Shown: positions 44,642 through 53,149, numbered from the stretch's first letter. The stretch is DNA of 64,000 nt from Ensifer aridi (GCF_002078505.1 NZ_LUAV01000018.1:76195-140194), one strand, 5' to 3'. Numbers and translations are program-made. Notes: generated by a model not told the origin, from the sequence alone.

Positions 44642-45031
44642 CTAGCGGGCACGCTTGTCCTTGCGACCCGCAGCCTGAATCACGTGGCGAAGACCCTGAC
44701 GTTCGGCATATTGGATCGCAGAGTCCAGCGTGGGAAAGCGCAGTTCAACCTGCTGAAGCGTATCTTTGCCGCCGGTATATCCCAGGAGCGGGTCGATAAA
44801 AGGCGGGCTGCGCATCTCAAAGACGAGTTTCCAGTCCTTGTGCGCCGGGTGGGAAGTCGCGACCGAGCGGGACGGCCGAAATATGCGGGCAACCGCATCC
44901 TCGGGAAACAGTGAACCGCTCATTGTAAGCGGCTGAGCGCGGTCGTAAGTTGTTCTTTGCCCCTCCGCTGTTTTTTCAGGCGGCGAGCCTCGCATCGTCG
45001 CACGCGTTGCATACACGGCGGTGTGCTCCAT
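44642..45031 (-). CDS. ETC complex I subunit (NDUFS4-like) domain protein
   Basis: A 129-residue protein whose C-terminal 85 residues match the ETC_C1/NDUFS4 family: ARIFRPSRSVATSH, PPFIDPLLGYTGGKDTLQQV, then FPTLDSAIQYAERQG. In mitochondria and alphaproteobacteria this domain is an accessory subunit of respiratory complex I. The N-terminal extension is polar. The start at 45031 lies 6 bp past the stop of the ABC-2 permease; the frame is open much further, but that part is antisense to the permease. Its place at the end of a stress-type operon is unusual and suggests a role outside complex I. Confidence 0.75.
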   Translation of the reverse strand: MEHTAVYATRATMRGSPPEKTAEGQRTTYDRAQPLTMSGSLFPEDAVARIFRPSRSVATSHPAHKDWKLVFEMRSPPFIDPLLGYTGGKDTLQQVELRFPTLDSAIQYAERQGLRHVIQAAGRKDKRAR

Positions 45032-45036
45032 GAATA

Positions 45037-45990
45037 CTACGCCCGGACCTCCTGACGTTGAAAAGCAACGTAGGCGAGTGTGAACAGCAGGATCATCGCT
45101 GCCACCATACCGGAGAGCTGCGGCCAGACGACCAGGAGGCTCTGCAAGGTAGGCAGCGGTGCGCCTACGATCGCGCCTTGAAGCTGATCGAAGAACAAGG
45201 GGCTGATCGATCGGGCAGCCGGATCGAGCAGTATCGCCGCAACCTCGCCGTAGAGCCTTTGTGGAGACAGTCGAGCGATTGCCTGCTGCGTCTCGTACTG
45301 CGTCACCATCGTCATCGGGTCGAGCGGATCGATCGGCGCGACGGCACCCGCGACGAGGGGCGCGATCATCCCCCAGAACACCGTTAGAACCAGCCAGACC
45401 GACAGCGCCGCGAGCGCCGAAGTCGCGGGAGAGCGGATCATGGTAGAAAAGGCAATCGCGAGCGCCAGCCAAACGCCGGCATAGGCAAGCGTGGCAGCCA
45501 TATAGGCGAGGCCGCGCACGACATCGGCAGCCGATGGCGGCAGCCCGAGGAAGAGAATCCCGAGCCCCGTCATCAATAGCCACAATGTCAGCAACGCGAC
45601 GGCAAGGACGATCATCGCGCCCAGGAACTTTCCGAACAGCACGGCGTCGCGATAGATCGGTTGAGCTAGGAGGCGGCTCATCGTACGGCGCGCATATTCG
45701 CCGTTAACAGCGTCGAAGCCCAATGCGATCGCCACGAGCGGCAGTAGGAATCCCAGCAAGGCGGCGAAAGATGGAAGCGGTTCTCGGGCGATCGTCAGGA
45801 GCTTCAGGAACAGGAACGGATCCTCCGCCGTCGTTTCGGTGATCCGCCCGATGGCGCCGTAGACCGCGCCCGTGGCCGAGAGCATGACAAGCAGCATGAT
45901 CAGGTGCATGCGCGCACTGGTCATGTGATCGGCGGCTTCCTTCATTGCGATGGTCATCGCTCCCTTGAACGGCGAGCCCTTACGCGTCAT
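45037..45990 (-). CDS. ABC-2 type transporter permease
   Basis: A 317-residue polytopic protein with six or seven hydrophobic segments and the ABC-2 arrangement: an N-terminal helix, a cytoplasmic loop with GEYARRTMSRLLAQPIYRD, then clustered helices. It forms an exporter with the ATPase encoded just upstream; the genes overlap by 11 bp with this start. A longer start at 46005 is possible. Substrate is unknown. The NEW3-domain protein encoded before the ATPase is probably part of the complex. Confidence 0.88.
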   Translation of the reverse strand: MTRKGSPFKGAMTIAMKEAADHMTSARMHLIMLLVMLSATGAVYGAIGRITETTAEDPFLFLKLLTIAREPLPSFAALLGFLLPLVAIALGFDAVNGEYARRTMSRLLAQPIYRDAVLFGKFLGAMIVLAVALLTLWLLMTGLGILFLGLPPSAADVVRGLAYMAATLAYAGVWLALAIAFSTMIRSPATSALAALSVWLVLTVFWGMIAPLVAGAVAPIDPLDPMTMVTQYETQQAIARLSPQRLYGEVAAILLDPAARSISPLFFDQLQGAIVGAPLPTLQSLLVVWPQLSGMVAAMILLFTLAYVAFQRQEVRA

Positions 45991-46918
45991 GGCCAACCTC
46001 CGCAAAATACCGGTTATAGGCCTGGTGGAGCTGGGCGCGACGCAAATCCAGGTTCCTCAGGGAGCCACCGCCCTCGACGACGAGCCGCGCAAGCTCCGGC
46101 CGCACATCCCGGTTCGCCTCGACCAGCCAATGACCACGTCGTCCGGGCACAACGGATTTCACCCCGTCGGTCCTCGCGCTCAAAGTGGACAAGTCGACGC
46201 CCTCGGCTTCGACATCGATAACGAATGCCCCGCCGCCAATTCTGTCCGCAAGTTCCTCGATCGTGCCGATGAAGCCGATCCTGCCCTTGTTGAACAAGGC
46301 GACGCGGTGGCAAATGGATTGCACGACATTAAGCATGTGCGACGCCAACAGAATGGTCATGCCGTGCTGGCTCAGAGACTGGATCAGAGCCAGCAGCTCC
46401 TGGGTCGACTGGGGATCGAGACCCGACGTCGGTTCGTCGAGAATGGCAACCCTGCAATTGCGCATCAGCAACTCGGCAAGTCCGAGGCGCTGGCGCATGC
46501 CGCGGGAGTAAGTGGCAACCCGCCGGTCCGCGACCCCCGACAATCGCACCTTGTCGAGCGCTGCCCCGATGCGTTCCCGCGCCAAATCCTGCGGTATGCC
46601 GGCGAGCCGGGCCGTATAGGCAAGGTTTTCGCGACCGGTCATCGTTTCGTAGAAGCCGACCGCATCGGGCAGGTATCCCACCTCCTGCTTCACCTCGAGC
46701 GGTTGGCGCAGGGGATCCTTGCCGAGGATGCGTACGCTGCCCTCGCTCGGTTCGGTAAGGCCCAGCAGCATCAGGATGGTCGTCGTCTTGCCTGCACCGT
46801 TCGGTCCGAGCAGGCCGACGACTTCGCCGGCGTTGACGGCAAGATCGACACCTGCGACGGCAATCGTCGAGCCATACCGCTTGACCAGCCCCTTTGCGTC
46901 AATGGCTCTATTGCTCAT
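45980..46918 (-). CDS. ABC-2 type transporter ATPase
   Basis: A 312-residue ATPase: Walker A GPNGAGKTTTI, signature YSRGMRQRLGLAE, Walker B VAILDEPTSGLDP, and a switch histidine in LLASHM. The C-terminal 80 residues form the extra domain common in NatA/CcmA-like exporters. The start overlaps the NEW3 gene stop (ATGA) and the stop overlaps the permease start, so all three proteins are translated together. Confidence 0.93.
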   Translation of the reverse strand: MSNRAIDAKGLVKRYGSTIAVAGVDLAVNAGEVVGLLGPNGAGKTTTILMLLGLTEPSEGSVRILGKDPLRQPLEVKQEVGYLPDAVGFYETMTGRENLAYTARLAGIPQDLARERIGAALDKVRLSGVADRRVATYSRGMRQRLGLAELLMRNCRVAILDEPTSGLDPQSTQELLALIQSLSQHGMTILLASHMLNVVQSICHRVALFNKGRIGFIGTIEELADRIGGGAFVIDVEAEGVDLSTLSARTDGVKSVVPGRRGHWLVEANRDVRPELARLVVEGGGSLRNLDLRRAQLHQAYNRYFAEVGHDA

Positions 46919-48096
46919 CGCCGGCCATACCTCATCACCGCCATGCCGAGGACAAGGGCTGCCGCCGCAATGACGCCAATTCCGGCCATGCCCCAGGCGG
47001 TCGAGGCCTCAACGGTGACCCGGAACTCGGCTGACTCCGAAACGGGACCGCTGCTGGCGCGCACGTTGACCATGTAATCGCCAGCGATGGCGCGTTCCGA
47101 AGGCGTAATCTTCACATTCACGCGGCTGGTGGAATCGGGCGCGATCGCATCGATGCGCTCAGGCTCGAACTCGACCTTCCAGCCTGATGGCGGGCTCGCC
47201 GAGAGCTCGATGTCGGTCGCCGGCGCACTGCCTGTGTTCGCAAGCGTGAAGGGGAAGCTCGACTCCTTGCCCGCGACGGCTTGACCGGAGAGGCGCTCCT
47301 GGGGACCTGTCAGTGAAACCTCCGGCTGACCCGTCACCTCGATGCTGAGCTCCGTCGCAGCACTCGCGCCACCTCCCGAGACCTCCATCACCACCGGATA
47401 GCGGCCGGCTGCGGCGGATCGAGGCGGCGTGACTTCCAGCGTCACGGTCTCACTCGCACCAGCTTCGATCGGGAGCCCGGTGATTTCCTCAGAACCGTAG
47501 CCGCGTTTGAAGCGGGTCTGGAAGCCCTCCGGGACGTTTGCCGCGAGGTTGAAGAGGCTCTCCTCTCCATCGTTCTTCACGTCCACCTTGAAACTGAACG
47601 TCGAACTTGCCGTGCCCCTCAGCGCTGGCAGTTCGGATTTCAGTTCCAGCCCAGCCTCCGGTTTATCGGACAATGAGACGAGAAGCGGCAGTTCGGCCAC
47701 CTCATTCCCATAGCGTGCCCTGATTTTGATCGGAATGCGGTCGCCCCTGGCGCCTTCAGGCGGCGTGAGCTCGAGATTGAGATTCTCAGAAGCATCGGGC
47801 CCAACGATCACGGCTCCGACATCGCGGCCGCCGCCCTTAAGCGACCATCGCCATTTGTCGGGCACGCCCGTGATCTCCAGGGACGCGCGTTGCGGCGGCA
47901 GGTTGGAGTTGCGTAAAGTGAGCGCAATCGACTGAGTTTCGCCGGGGCGGATGGCCAGTTCGGGATGCGGCGTCGTCAACCAGAAGCCGGTGAGTTCAGC
48001 TGTTCGTGGCTCTTGAGCCGAAACGGCGGCGGGGTAGGCAAATATCGCTCCCAGGACCAGTACGATTGCAGTGAGCCAGGGCGCAGTTCTCTTCAT
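46915..48096 (-). CDS. NEW3-domain exported membrane protein
   Basis: A 393-residue protein with a signal peptide (residues 4-27), three repeats of an Ig-like NEW3/CARDB-type beta-sandwich and a C-terminal membrane helix (about 370-388) followed by RYGRR. The repeats each carry an LxNxG-type turn (LRNSNLPPQ, VKNDGEESLF, LANTGSAPATD) and end in an LxVTPP- or VKITP-like strand. The form matches COG1470 proteins linked to ABC-2 exporters. It would sit on the periplasmic face and help the exporter or bind its cargo. ATG 48096 with GGAG upstream is chosen; 48108 is possible. Confidence 0.85.
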   Translation of the reverse strand: MKRTAPWLTAIVLVLGAIFAYPAAVSAQEPRTAELTGFWLTTPHPELAIRPGETQSIALTLRNSNLPPQRASLEITGVPDKWRWSLKGGGRDVGAVIVGPDASENLNLELTPPEGARGDRIPIKIRARYGNEVAELPLLVSLSDKPEAGLELKSELPALRGTASSTFSFKVDVKNDGEESLFNLAANVPEGFQTRFKRGYGSEEITGLPIEAGASETVTLEVTPPRSAAAGRYPVVMEVSGGGASAATELSIEVTGQPEVSLTGPQERLSGQAVAGKESSFPFTLANTGSAPATDIELSASPPSGWKVEFEPERIDAIAPDSTSRVNVKITPSERAIAGDYMVNVRASSGPVSESAEFRVTVEASTAWGMAGIGVIAAAALVLGMAVMRYGRR

Positions 48097-48136
48097 CTCC
48101 TTCTCCATTGAAGTTCAACATAATCACGCCGCACCT

Positions 48137-49582
48137 CTATCGAACCACGAGGAACAGCCTCATGCCGTCTCTATAGAGGTCCAGCGCAATCGTTCCGCTA
48201 ACCTCTTTCAAGGCGGATGCGAGCTCGGCAGCAGAGTTCACCGGCCGTCGGTTTACGGCCACAATGACGTCTCCAGCCTGCAACCCGGCTCGCGCCGCCG
48301 CACTGCCTTCATCGACGCTCGCGACCACGACGTTGTCCGCGGCATCCTGAAAATGTGCGCCTTCGAGGGCGCGCGGCATGGCTTCCGTCCCTTCGTTCGC
48401 GCCTTCCGGCTCGACACGCAGCCTTGCCGCCTTACGGCTCCCGTCGCGCAGAAACTCGATCTCGACGTCGGAGCCGACCGGGGCAAGGCCGATGCGATTG
48501 CGCAGATCGGCCGAGCCGGAGATCGGATGCTTGTCAACGGCGACGATGACATCGCCGGCCTGGAGGTTCGCCCGAGCCGCTGGCGAATCGCTTTCGACGC
48601 TTCCGACCACCGCCCCATAGGTCTCGCTAATGCCGAGCGCTTCGGCGAGGTCTGGCGTCAGGTCCTGGATCGCGACTCCGATCCGTCCGCGCCGCACTTC
48701 GCCGTGCTCGATGAGTTGCTTCATCACCGCCGACGCCATGGAAATCGGAACGGCAAAGCCGATGCCGACATTGCCGCCGGCTGGCGCGATGATCGCGGTA
48801 TTGATGCCCACCAGCCGGCCATCCGTCGTGACCAGCGCGCCGCCGGAATTGCCGGGATTGATCGAGGCGTCGGTCTGAATGAAGTCTTCATAGCCTTCGA
48901 CATTGATGCCGCTGCGCCCGAGCGCGCTGACGATGCCGGAGGTCACGGTCTGTCCGAGGCCGAACGGGTTACCGATCGCCACGACGGAGTCGCCAACCCG
49001 CAGGCGATCGGAATCGCCAAGGGAGAGCGCCGTCAGATTTTCCGCCTCGATCTTGAGCAGCGCGATATCTGTCGCTTCGTCGCTTCCGACCAGTTGAGCG
49101 GTGAAGCGGCGGCGGTCCTTGAGCGTCACAGCGATCTCGCCGGCGTTGTCGACGACGTGATGATTGGTAAGGATATAACCGTTGCCCGCATCGACGATCA
49201 CGCCGGATCCGGCGCTCAGCCGCTGGCGCTGTTCCGGCAGGTTGAAATAGCGGCGGAAGAACGGGTCGTTATAGAGCGGGTTGTTTTCGGCGGACGCCTG
49301 GGACCTCACTGCGATGTTGACGACTGCAGGCGTGATCTTCTCCAGCACATCCGCGAGAGATTGTTGCACAGGGGATGAGGCAACCGGTTCGACCGGCAAC
49401 GCCGGCTGGGCTGTAAGAAGAACCAAAGCAAGAAAGCCAAGAACGGGCACCGCGTGCCGAGCACGCCTCGCGTTTCCCGCCTGCTCCAAAGCCCAAGGGG
49501 GACGATGGCTCGAACGACTGCCGTTCGCCTCGGCAGGCGTCTTTCGCTTAGATGCAGTGATCACGCGGGAGTAAAACGACAT
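48137..49582 (-). CDS. degP: Periplasmic serine protease, DegP/HtrA type
   Basis: A 481-residue Do-family protease. It has a signal region (about residues 44-62, FLALVLLTAQPALP), a trypsin-like domain with His142 in NHHVVDN, Asp in DEATDIALL and Ser246 in GNSGGALV, then two PDZ domains (about 285-375 and 390-480; LQAGDVIVAV occurs in both). It degrades or holds misfolded periplasmic proteins. The ATG at 49582 has GAGGAG upstream. It is first in a leftward unit with the NEW3 protein and ABC exporter (28-bp or 40-bp gap). A good RpoH-type promoter lies about 95 bp upstream, so heat-shock control is likely. Confidence 0.92.
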   Translation of the reverse strand: MSFYSRVITASKRKTPAEANGSRSSHRPPWALEQAGNARRARHAVPVLGFLALVLLTAQPALPVEPVASSPVQQSLADVLEKITPAVVNIAVRSQASAENNPLYNDPFFRRYFNLPEQRQRLSAGSGVIVDAGNGYILTNHHVVDNAGEIAVTLKDRRRFTAQLVGSDEATDIALLKIEAENLTALSLGDSDRLRVGDSVVAIGNPFGLGQTVTSGIVSALGRSGINVEGYEDFIQTDASINPGNSGGALVTTDGRLVGINTAIIAPAGGNVGIGFAVPISMASAVMKQLIEHGEVRRGRIGVAIQDLTPDLAEALGISETYGAVVGSVESDSPAARANLQAGDVIVAVDKHPISGSADLRNRIGLAPVGSDVEIEFLRDGSRKAARLRVEPEGANEGTEAMPRALEGAHFQDAADNVVVASVDEGSAAARAGLQAGDVIVAVNRRPVNSAAELASALKEVSGTIALDLYRDGMRLFLVVR

Positions 49583-49683
49583 GTCGTTCTCCTCGTCGGC
49601 AAACACGATCTCTATGGGTCTTCGCGCCTCTCCCGAAGCGGTTCGGGGCGCCGGTACGGCCCTCTCGGACCCTCCGCCAATCG

Positions 49684-49712
49684 ATCTGGTTGTTCGTTTT
49701 TTTCATTTCAAG
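49684..49712 (-). promoter_or_regulatory. RpoH (sigma-32) type promoter of degP
   Basis: Read leftward, CTTGAA (49712-49707) is followed after exactly 17 bases by CCAGAT (49689-49684). This fits the rhizobial RpoH pattern of CTTGAA and CCANAT-like -10 as I recall it. Transcription would begin near 49677, giving a leader of about 95 nt before the degP start. Confidence 0.6.
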
Positions 49713-49716
49713 ACGC

Positions 49717-49734
49717 GCGGCAATTTTTTGCCGC
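49717..49734. promoter_or_regulatory. Inverted repeat upstream of the degP promoter
   Basis: GCGGCAA (49717-49723) and TTGCCGC (49728-49734) form a perfect 7-bp inverted repeat around TTTT. It lies 4 bp upstream of the degP -35 element in the region shared with the divergent cbpA gene. It could bind a regulator; there is no proof. Confidence 0.4.
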
Positions 49735-50103
49735 ATTCTGCAGGAGGGCGCGCATGCAAGGTCCTTCGTCCCATATTTTGTCGGGGTCGCGCAGCTCGAA
49801 GGGCAGTATGCGTCCCCAGCGCGATGGCGCCCGCACAACGGCTTTCCTGTTTCTTGCCGCGATGCCCGGACGACCGATCCCGCCGCGTTGCCGCCTTCCC
49901 CTTTTTCTGAATTCCGCTGAGGCGGCGGCGAGGCTGCTGGCAAACGGGGCCACAACGGCCATATTGAACAGAGCTCCTATGTAGAGGGCATGCTGAACAT
50001 GCCAGCTTGGGCGTGAGGGAGCTGGACTGAAGGCGTAATTCGACGCAGCCATGTGCCAATGCGAGAGTCGTCGAAGCACAGGCTAACTGGGCGGAGTGAT
50101 GAG
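49735..50103. other. Upstream region of cbpA
   Basis: About 370 bp between the degP promoter and the cbpA start. A CCATAT at 49959-49964 could be part of a heat-shock -10 element, but the expected CTTGAA is only poorly matched. No gene is evident. Confidence 0.3.
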
Positions 50104-51021
50104 GTGAGTGAAGATCCGTATCAGATTCTCGGCGTTCCGCGTACTGCCACGCAGAGCGATATCCGAAAGGCCTACCGCAAGCGTGCAAAGGAACTGCATC
50201 CCGACCTGCACCCAGGCGACAAACAGGTGGAGGCCAAATTCAAGGCCCTTTCCGCAGCCTATCATCTGCTGAACGATCCGGACCAGCGAGCCCGTTTTGA
50301 CCGCGGCGAGATCGATGCTTCCGGGGCGGAGCGACCCCAGCAGCGTTTCTACAGAAACTACGCCGATACGGACCAGGCGGGCCGGTATACATCGGCGGGC
50401 GGAGCGGGCGAATTCGAGGATCTGTCCGACATCTTCTCCGACCTCTTCGGCCAGCGCGGGGGAGGGGGTCGTTTCCGAACGGTGGGGCAGGACCTCCACT
50501 ATCAGTTGGAGGTCGAGTTTCTCGATGCGGCCAACGGCGCGCGACGACGCATCACCCTTCCCGACGGAAACACGATCGACCTGGCCATCCCGCCTGGCAC
50601 GCGCGACGGCAGCACGCTGCGGCTCAAGGGAAAGGGAGCGCCGGGTTTTGGCGGCGGTGCGCGTGGAGATGCCCTGATCGAGATCAGAGTCCGTCCTCAT
50701 CCGGTTTTCCAGCGTAAGGGCGACGATATCGAGGTCGATCTGCCGATCACGCTGTACGAAGCAGTGCTTGGCGCAAAGATCGAAGTACCGACGATTTCCG
50801 GGCGGGTGTCTATGACCGTGCCGAAGGGGTCGAACACCGGGGATGTCCTGCGTCTCAGGGGTAAGGGCCTGAAGTCTGGACAGGGCGCCGCCGGCGATCA
50901 GCGCGTGAAGCTGCAAGTGGTCTTGCCGGAACGGGTCGATCCTGACTTGCAAGCTCTCATCGAAACCTGGCGCCGGGCACATCCCTATGATCCGCGGGAA
51001 GCGCTAAGGAGGGTCTCATGA
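50104..51021 (+). CDS. cbpA: DnaJ-type co-chaperone CbpA
   Basis: A 305-residue type II J-protein. The J domain starts at the N-terminus (DPYQILGVPRTATQSDIRKA) and has the HPD motif in ELHPDLHPG. A Gly/Phe-rich linker is followed by two beta-sandwich substrate domains (about residues 115-290, with IPPGTRDGSTLRLKGKGAPG). There is no zinc-finger region, which separates CbpA from DnaJ. The GTG at 50104 has GGAG upstream and starts at the J domain; the frame continues back to 50053 without better signals. The stop overlaps cbpM in ATGA. It works with DnaK in stressed cells. Confidence 0.9.
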   Translation: MSEDPYQILGVPRTATQSDIRKAYRKRAKELHPDLHPGDKQVEAKFKALSAAYHLLNDPDQRARFDRGEIDASGAERPQQRFYRNYADTDQAGRYTSAGGAGEFEDLSDIFSDLFGQRGGGGRFRTVGQDLHYQLEVEFLDAANGARRRITLPDGNTIDLAIPPGTRDGSTLRLKGKGAPGFGGGARGDALIEIRVRPHPVFQRKGDDIEVDLPITLYEAVLGAKIEVPTISGRVSMTVPKGSNTGDVLRLRGKGLKSGQGAAGDQRVKLQVVLPERVDPDLQALIETWRRAHPYDPREALRRVS

Positions 51022-51356
51022 GACTGAATGAGGGCCAGGTTCTCGAACTCTTCCGCACGGTCACGGCGAGACAGTTGCGCCAGTGGGTGCGTCGCGGCTG
51101 GATCGTGCCGTCGCGAGTAGAGAGCAGGCTATTGTTCGACGATGTCGACATCGCGCGAATGCGTCTGGTTTGTGAGCTGCGGGACGACATGAACGTCAAT
51201 GACGACGCCGTGCCGATCATCCTGGCGCTGCTGGATCAGCTCTACGCGTTGAGACGTGAGCTTAGAACGGTCGCCGATGCGCTCCGGGACCAGCCAGACG
51301 AGGTTCGTCAGCATGTCAGGCAGGCCCTTTCGGTGATAGTGAGGCGACAAGGATAG
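51018..51356 (+). CDS. cbpM: Chaperone modulator CbpM
   Basis: A 112-residue MerR-like HTH protein (TARQLRQWVRRGWIVPS) followed by helices (ICELRDD-like VCELRDDMNVNDDAVPIIL and LDQLYALRRELR). Size and position match CbpM, which binds the J domain of CbpA and limits its activity. It overlaps cbpA by 4 bp, so both are produced together. Confidence 0.9.
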   Translation: MRLNEGQVLELFRTVTARQLRQWVRRGWIVPSRVESRLLFDDVDIARMRLVCELRDDMNVNDDAVPIILALLDQLYALRRELRTVADALRDQPDEVRQHVRQALSVIVRRQG

Positions 51357-51367
51357 TGCAGGTGGCA

Positions 51368-51592
51368 CTATCCTTCACCGGATCCGCCTCCACCAACCGG
51401 CAAGGTGACGGGTGCCCCGGCCGTGGTGCCGAGCCACGAAGGCGGATCACTTGCCGGGAACGACTCGAGCCCGGCCAGGAGAACTGGGTCGATAGTCTCG
51501 TCGAATTCGATCGGAACGGAGATCATTTCGTTGCCCACGCTCTCGCGGGGCTCGCCTGCGACCGCCAACGAATGTTGTGCCCATTGCGTCAT
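51368..51592 (-). CDS. Small acidic protein with FPASDPPSW motif
   Basis: A 74-residue protein. The middle is acidic (VPIEFDETIDP) and the motif FPASDPPSW is a hallmark of a small rhizobial and proteobacterial protein family with no known function. The tail is Gly-rich. The ATG at 51592 has GGAG six bases upstream and is preferred to an earlier ATG at 51607. It converges with cbpM at a gap of 11 bp and is downstream of the SPW-repeat gene. Confidence 0.7.
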   Translation of the reverse strand: MTQWAQHSLAVAGEPRESVGNEMISVPIEFDETIDPVLLAGLESFPASDPPSWLGTTAGAPVTLPVGGGGSGEG

Positions 51593-51683
51593 GTTCGACT
51601 CCACCATTCCTTCTTTGAGTAGGACACCCTGGTCGGCCAGGAGAGGCCCGCCGCCAAGGCGGCGGGCATGAGGGCCGGGCCTA

Positions 51684-52043
51684 CTAGGCACGGGCATGGG
51701 GGTTCTGCCGTTCGTCCCACAGCGCCCAAGCCGATATCGCCGCGACGAGCAGGCCGAGGACCACGTGTGTCCACATGGCGTTCACGTTCGCGGCGAAGTT
51801 GAGCAGCCAGGGAGAAACGAGCAGCCAGATGCCGATTAGCATATTCGCCCATTCCTCCCATTCCGAGAACGCGGTCAAAGTGGCGAGCGCCAAAGCACCT
51901 ATGACCACGCCAACGATCCACGCGTTCCAGGCGGCCATGAACTCACCAGCGAAGCCCATGACCCACGGCGAGACGAAAAGGGCGACGGCAAGGACGAGGT
52001 TCATCCAGTCCTGCGGTTTTTTCCTTTCCATCAGCATTGCCAT
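51684..52043 (-). CDS. SPW-repeat membrane protein
   Basis: A 119-residue inner-membrane protein with four hydrophobic helices arranged as two repeats. Each repeat contains the name-giving motif: FVSPWVMGF in the first half and LVSPWLLNF in the second. The ATG at 52043 has GGAGG five bases upstream; an earlier in-frame GTG at 52055 has none. SPW proteins are found with stress genes in many bacteria, but no function is known. Confidence 0.88.
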   Translation of the reverse strand: MAMLMERKKPQDWMNLVLAVALFVSPWVMGFAGEFMAAWNAWIVGVVIGALALATLTAFSEWEEWANMLIGIWLLVSPWLLNFAANVNAMWTHVVLGLLVAAISAWALWDERQNPHARA

Positions 52044-52338
52044 CACAACCTCCACGGACGAAAGTTGAACGAATTTACGCCCACTTCAGCAGGCGTAGAA
52101 ATTAGATAAGTTGCGCTAACTTGCATTCAATATGGCTCGGTTGGTCCGCTGAGAAGCAAGCTCGCGTCGGAGCCCGCTTGTCGGGTTGAGCCTGTCGAGG
52201 CGATTCAGTCTTCGACGGCACGACTGGAATTGGAGGCGCACACACGCCGCTGAATGGCAAGCAGCAAGGGTCGACCCGGCTGCATTCGAGCAAAGAAAAC
52301 TTAGGCAGATTGGTCGGGATCGAGTGTGTCACGCCTAG

Positions 52339-52548
52339 TCAGTAGCACTGTTCGCAATGCTTACGCCGAACTCGCATACCGATCGGCCGGGCGACGAAAT
52401 CGAGGAACTTCGCCAAATCGACCGAAGGATGGCGGGAGGCGTAGATGACGTCGCGGTTCTTGATCGGGAAGGTCTGGCCGACGATCAGGCTGTCCGGATT
52501 GGTCATGTTGAAGGATTTGACGTCGCTTTCACCGCTTTCCCTCACTCG
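52339..52548 (-). pseudogene. C-terminal remnant of a polysaccharide export (Wza-type) protein
   Basis: The leftward frame encodes VKSFNMTNPDSLIVGQTFP then IKNRDVIYASRHPSVDLAKF, which has the form of the C-terminal end of Wza/KpsD-like outer-membrane polysaccharide exporters (a YDL-type strand, then RDRD.IYVSN). Upstream residues in this frame are unlike the family, so about 90% of the gene is lost. It overlaps the end of the 54-residue gene at 52529-52693 in another frame. Confidence 0.6.
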
Positions 52549-52693
52549 CCTCCGGATGAGTACCGTCCGAAACCGAGCCAGGATGAGGGTCGGCCACGAC
52601 CTGGTCCTTCGGCACGGGCTCTCTCTGCGTCTTCTTTCCCGGCGACGGGCGGCTCCGCTCGTCTTCGCTCTGTTTGCGTATCTTGTCTGCCAC
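52529..52693 (-). CDS. 54-residue hydrophilic protein, GTG start
   Basis: A GTG at 52693 has GGAGG six bases upstream, the best ribosome binding site of this region. The product is fully polar (VADKIRKQSEDERSRPS and VPKDQVVADPHPG) with many Lys, Asp, Pro and Ser, so it is probably disordered. I recall similar small rhizobial proteins with a KDQVVADP-like stretch, but have no function to offer. Confidence 0.55.
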   Translation of the reverse strand: MADKIRKQSEDERSRPSPGKKTQREPVPKDQVVADPHPGSVSDGTHPEASEGKR

Positions 52694-52852
52694 GGTGGCC
52701 TCCTGTTTTGCATCCGCTATCCGCCTCCCCAAAGAATGCTTCCGCAAAGAAAAGCGTTCCACGTGCAGGCGGCGAAGCGGCAGGCCGCCACGGGCGGGTA
52801 ACTCCCAGGGTGGCTTGAGGCAGCGAAAGCACTCCAACGGCGGGACGATCGA

Positions 52853-53149
52853 TTAATCGTCTTCGCCGAAGAGACTCAGTCGATAGCGCCGACTTACAAG
52901 CCGCAGCGAGCGATCCGGTTCGATCACGTAAGTCTCATAAACCCGGCGGCCGAACCGATCGTTGAACTGGTGTGGCACAATGCTGCCGACCGGAGCCTTT
53001 GTGAGCCTCGTCCGCGGTTGGCCGCCATAGGTGATGCTGCCCGGGATCGGCTCGAGATAGGCGGAATAGGCAGCCGAGTAGCCCACGGCCGTGGCCTCGC
53101 AGCCGCTCAAGAGAAGCGCGGTGCACAGGATGGTAGTCAGGTTTTTCAT
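52853..53149 (-). CDS. Small putative lipoprotein
   Basis: A 98-residue protein with a lipoprotein signal (LCTALLLSGC, lipidated Cys near residue 17). The mature part includes YLEPIPGSITYGGQPRT, and later FNDRFGRRVYETYVIEPD. The frame is open to 53248, but ATG 53149 gives the correct signal length. It would be anchored in the outer or inner membrane. Family and role are not recognised. Confidence 0.68.
   Translation of the reverse strand: MKNLTTILCTALLLSGCEATAVGYSAAYSAYLEPIPGSITYGGQPRTRLTKAPVGSIVPHQFNDRFGRRVYETYVIEPDRSLRLVSRRYRLSLFGEDD

Noticed and set aside
45032-45583. Long N-terminal extension of the NDUFS4-like frame
   Set aside because: It is antisense/out of frame to the ABC-2 permease and lacks protein character; the gene is taken from 45031.
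45950-47077. 375-residue plus-strand frame
   Set aside because: Antisense to the ABC ATPase and NEW3 gene; no protein-like features.
48071-49378. 435-residue plus-strand frame
   Set aside because: Antisense to degP; high Arg/Asp/His content, no motif.
49959-49964. Heat-shock -10 element before cbpA
   Set aside because: CCATAT is present but no acceptable CTTGAA lies 16-18 bp upstream.
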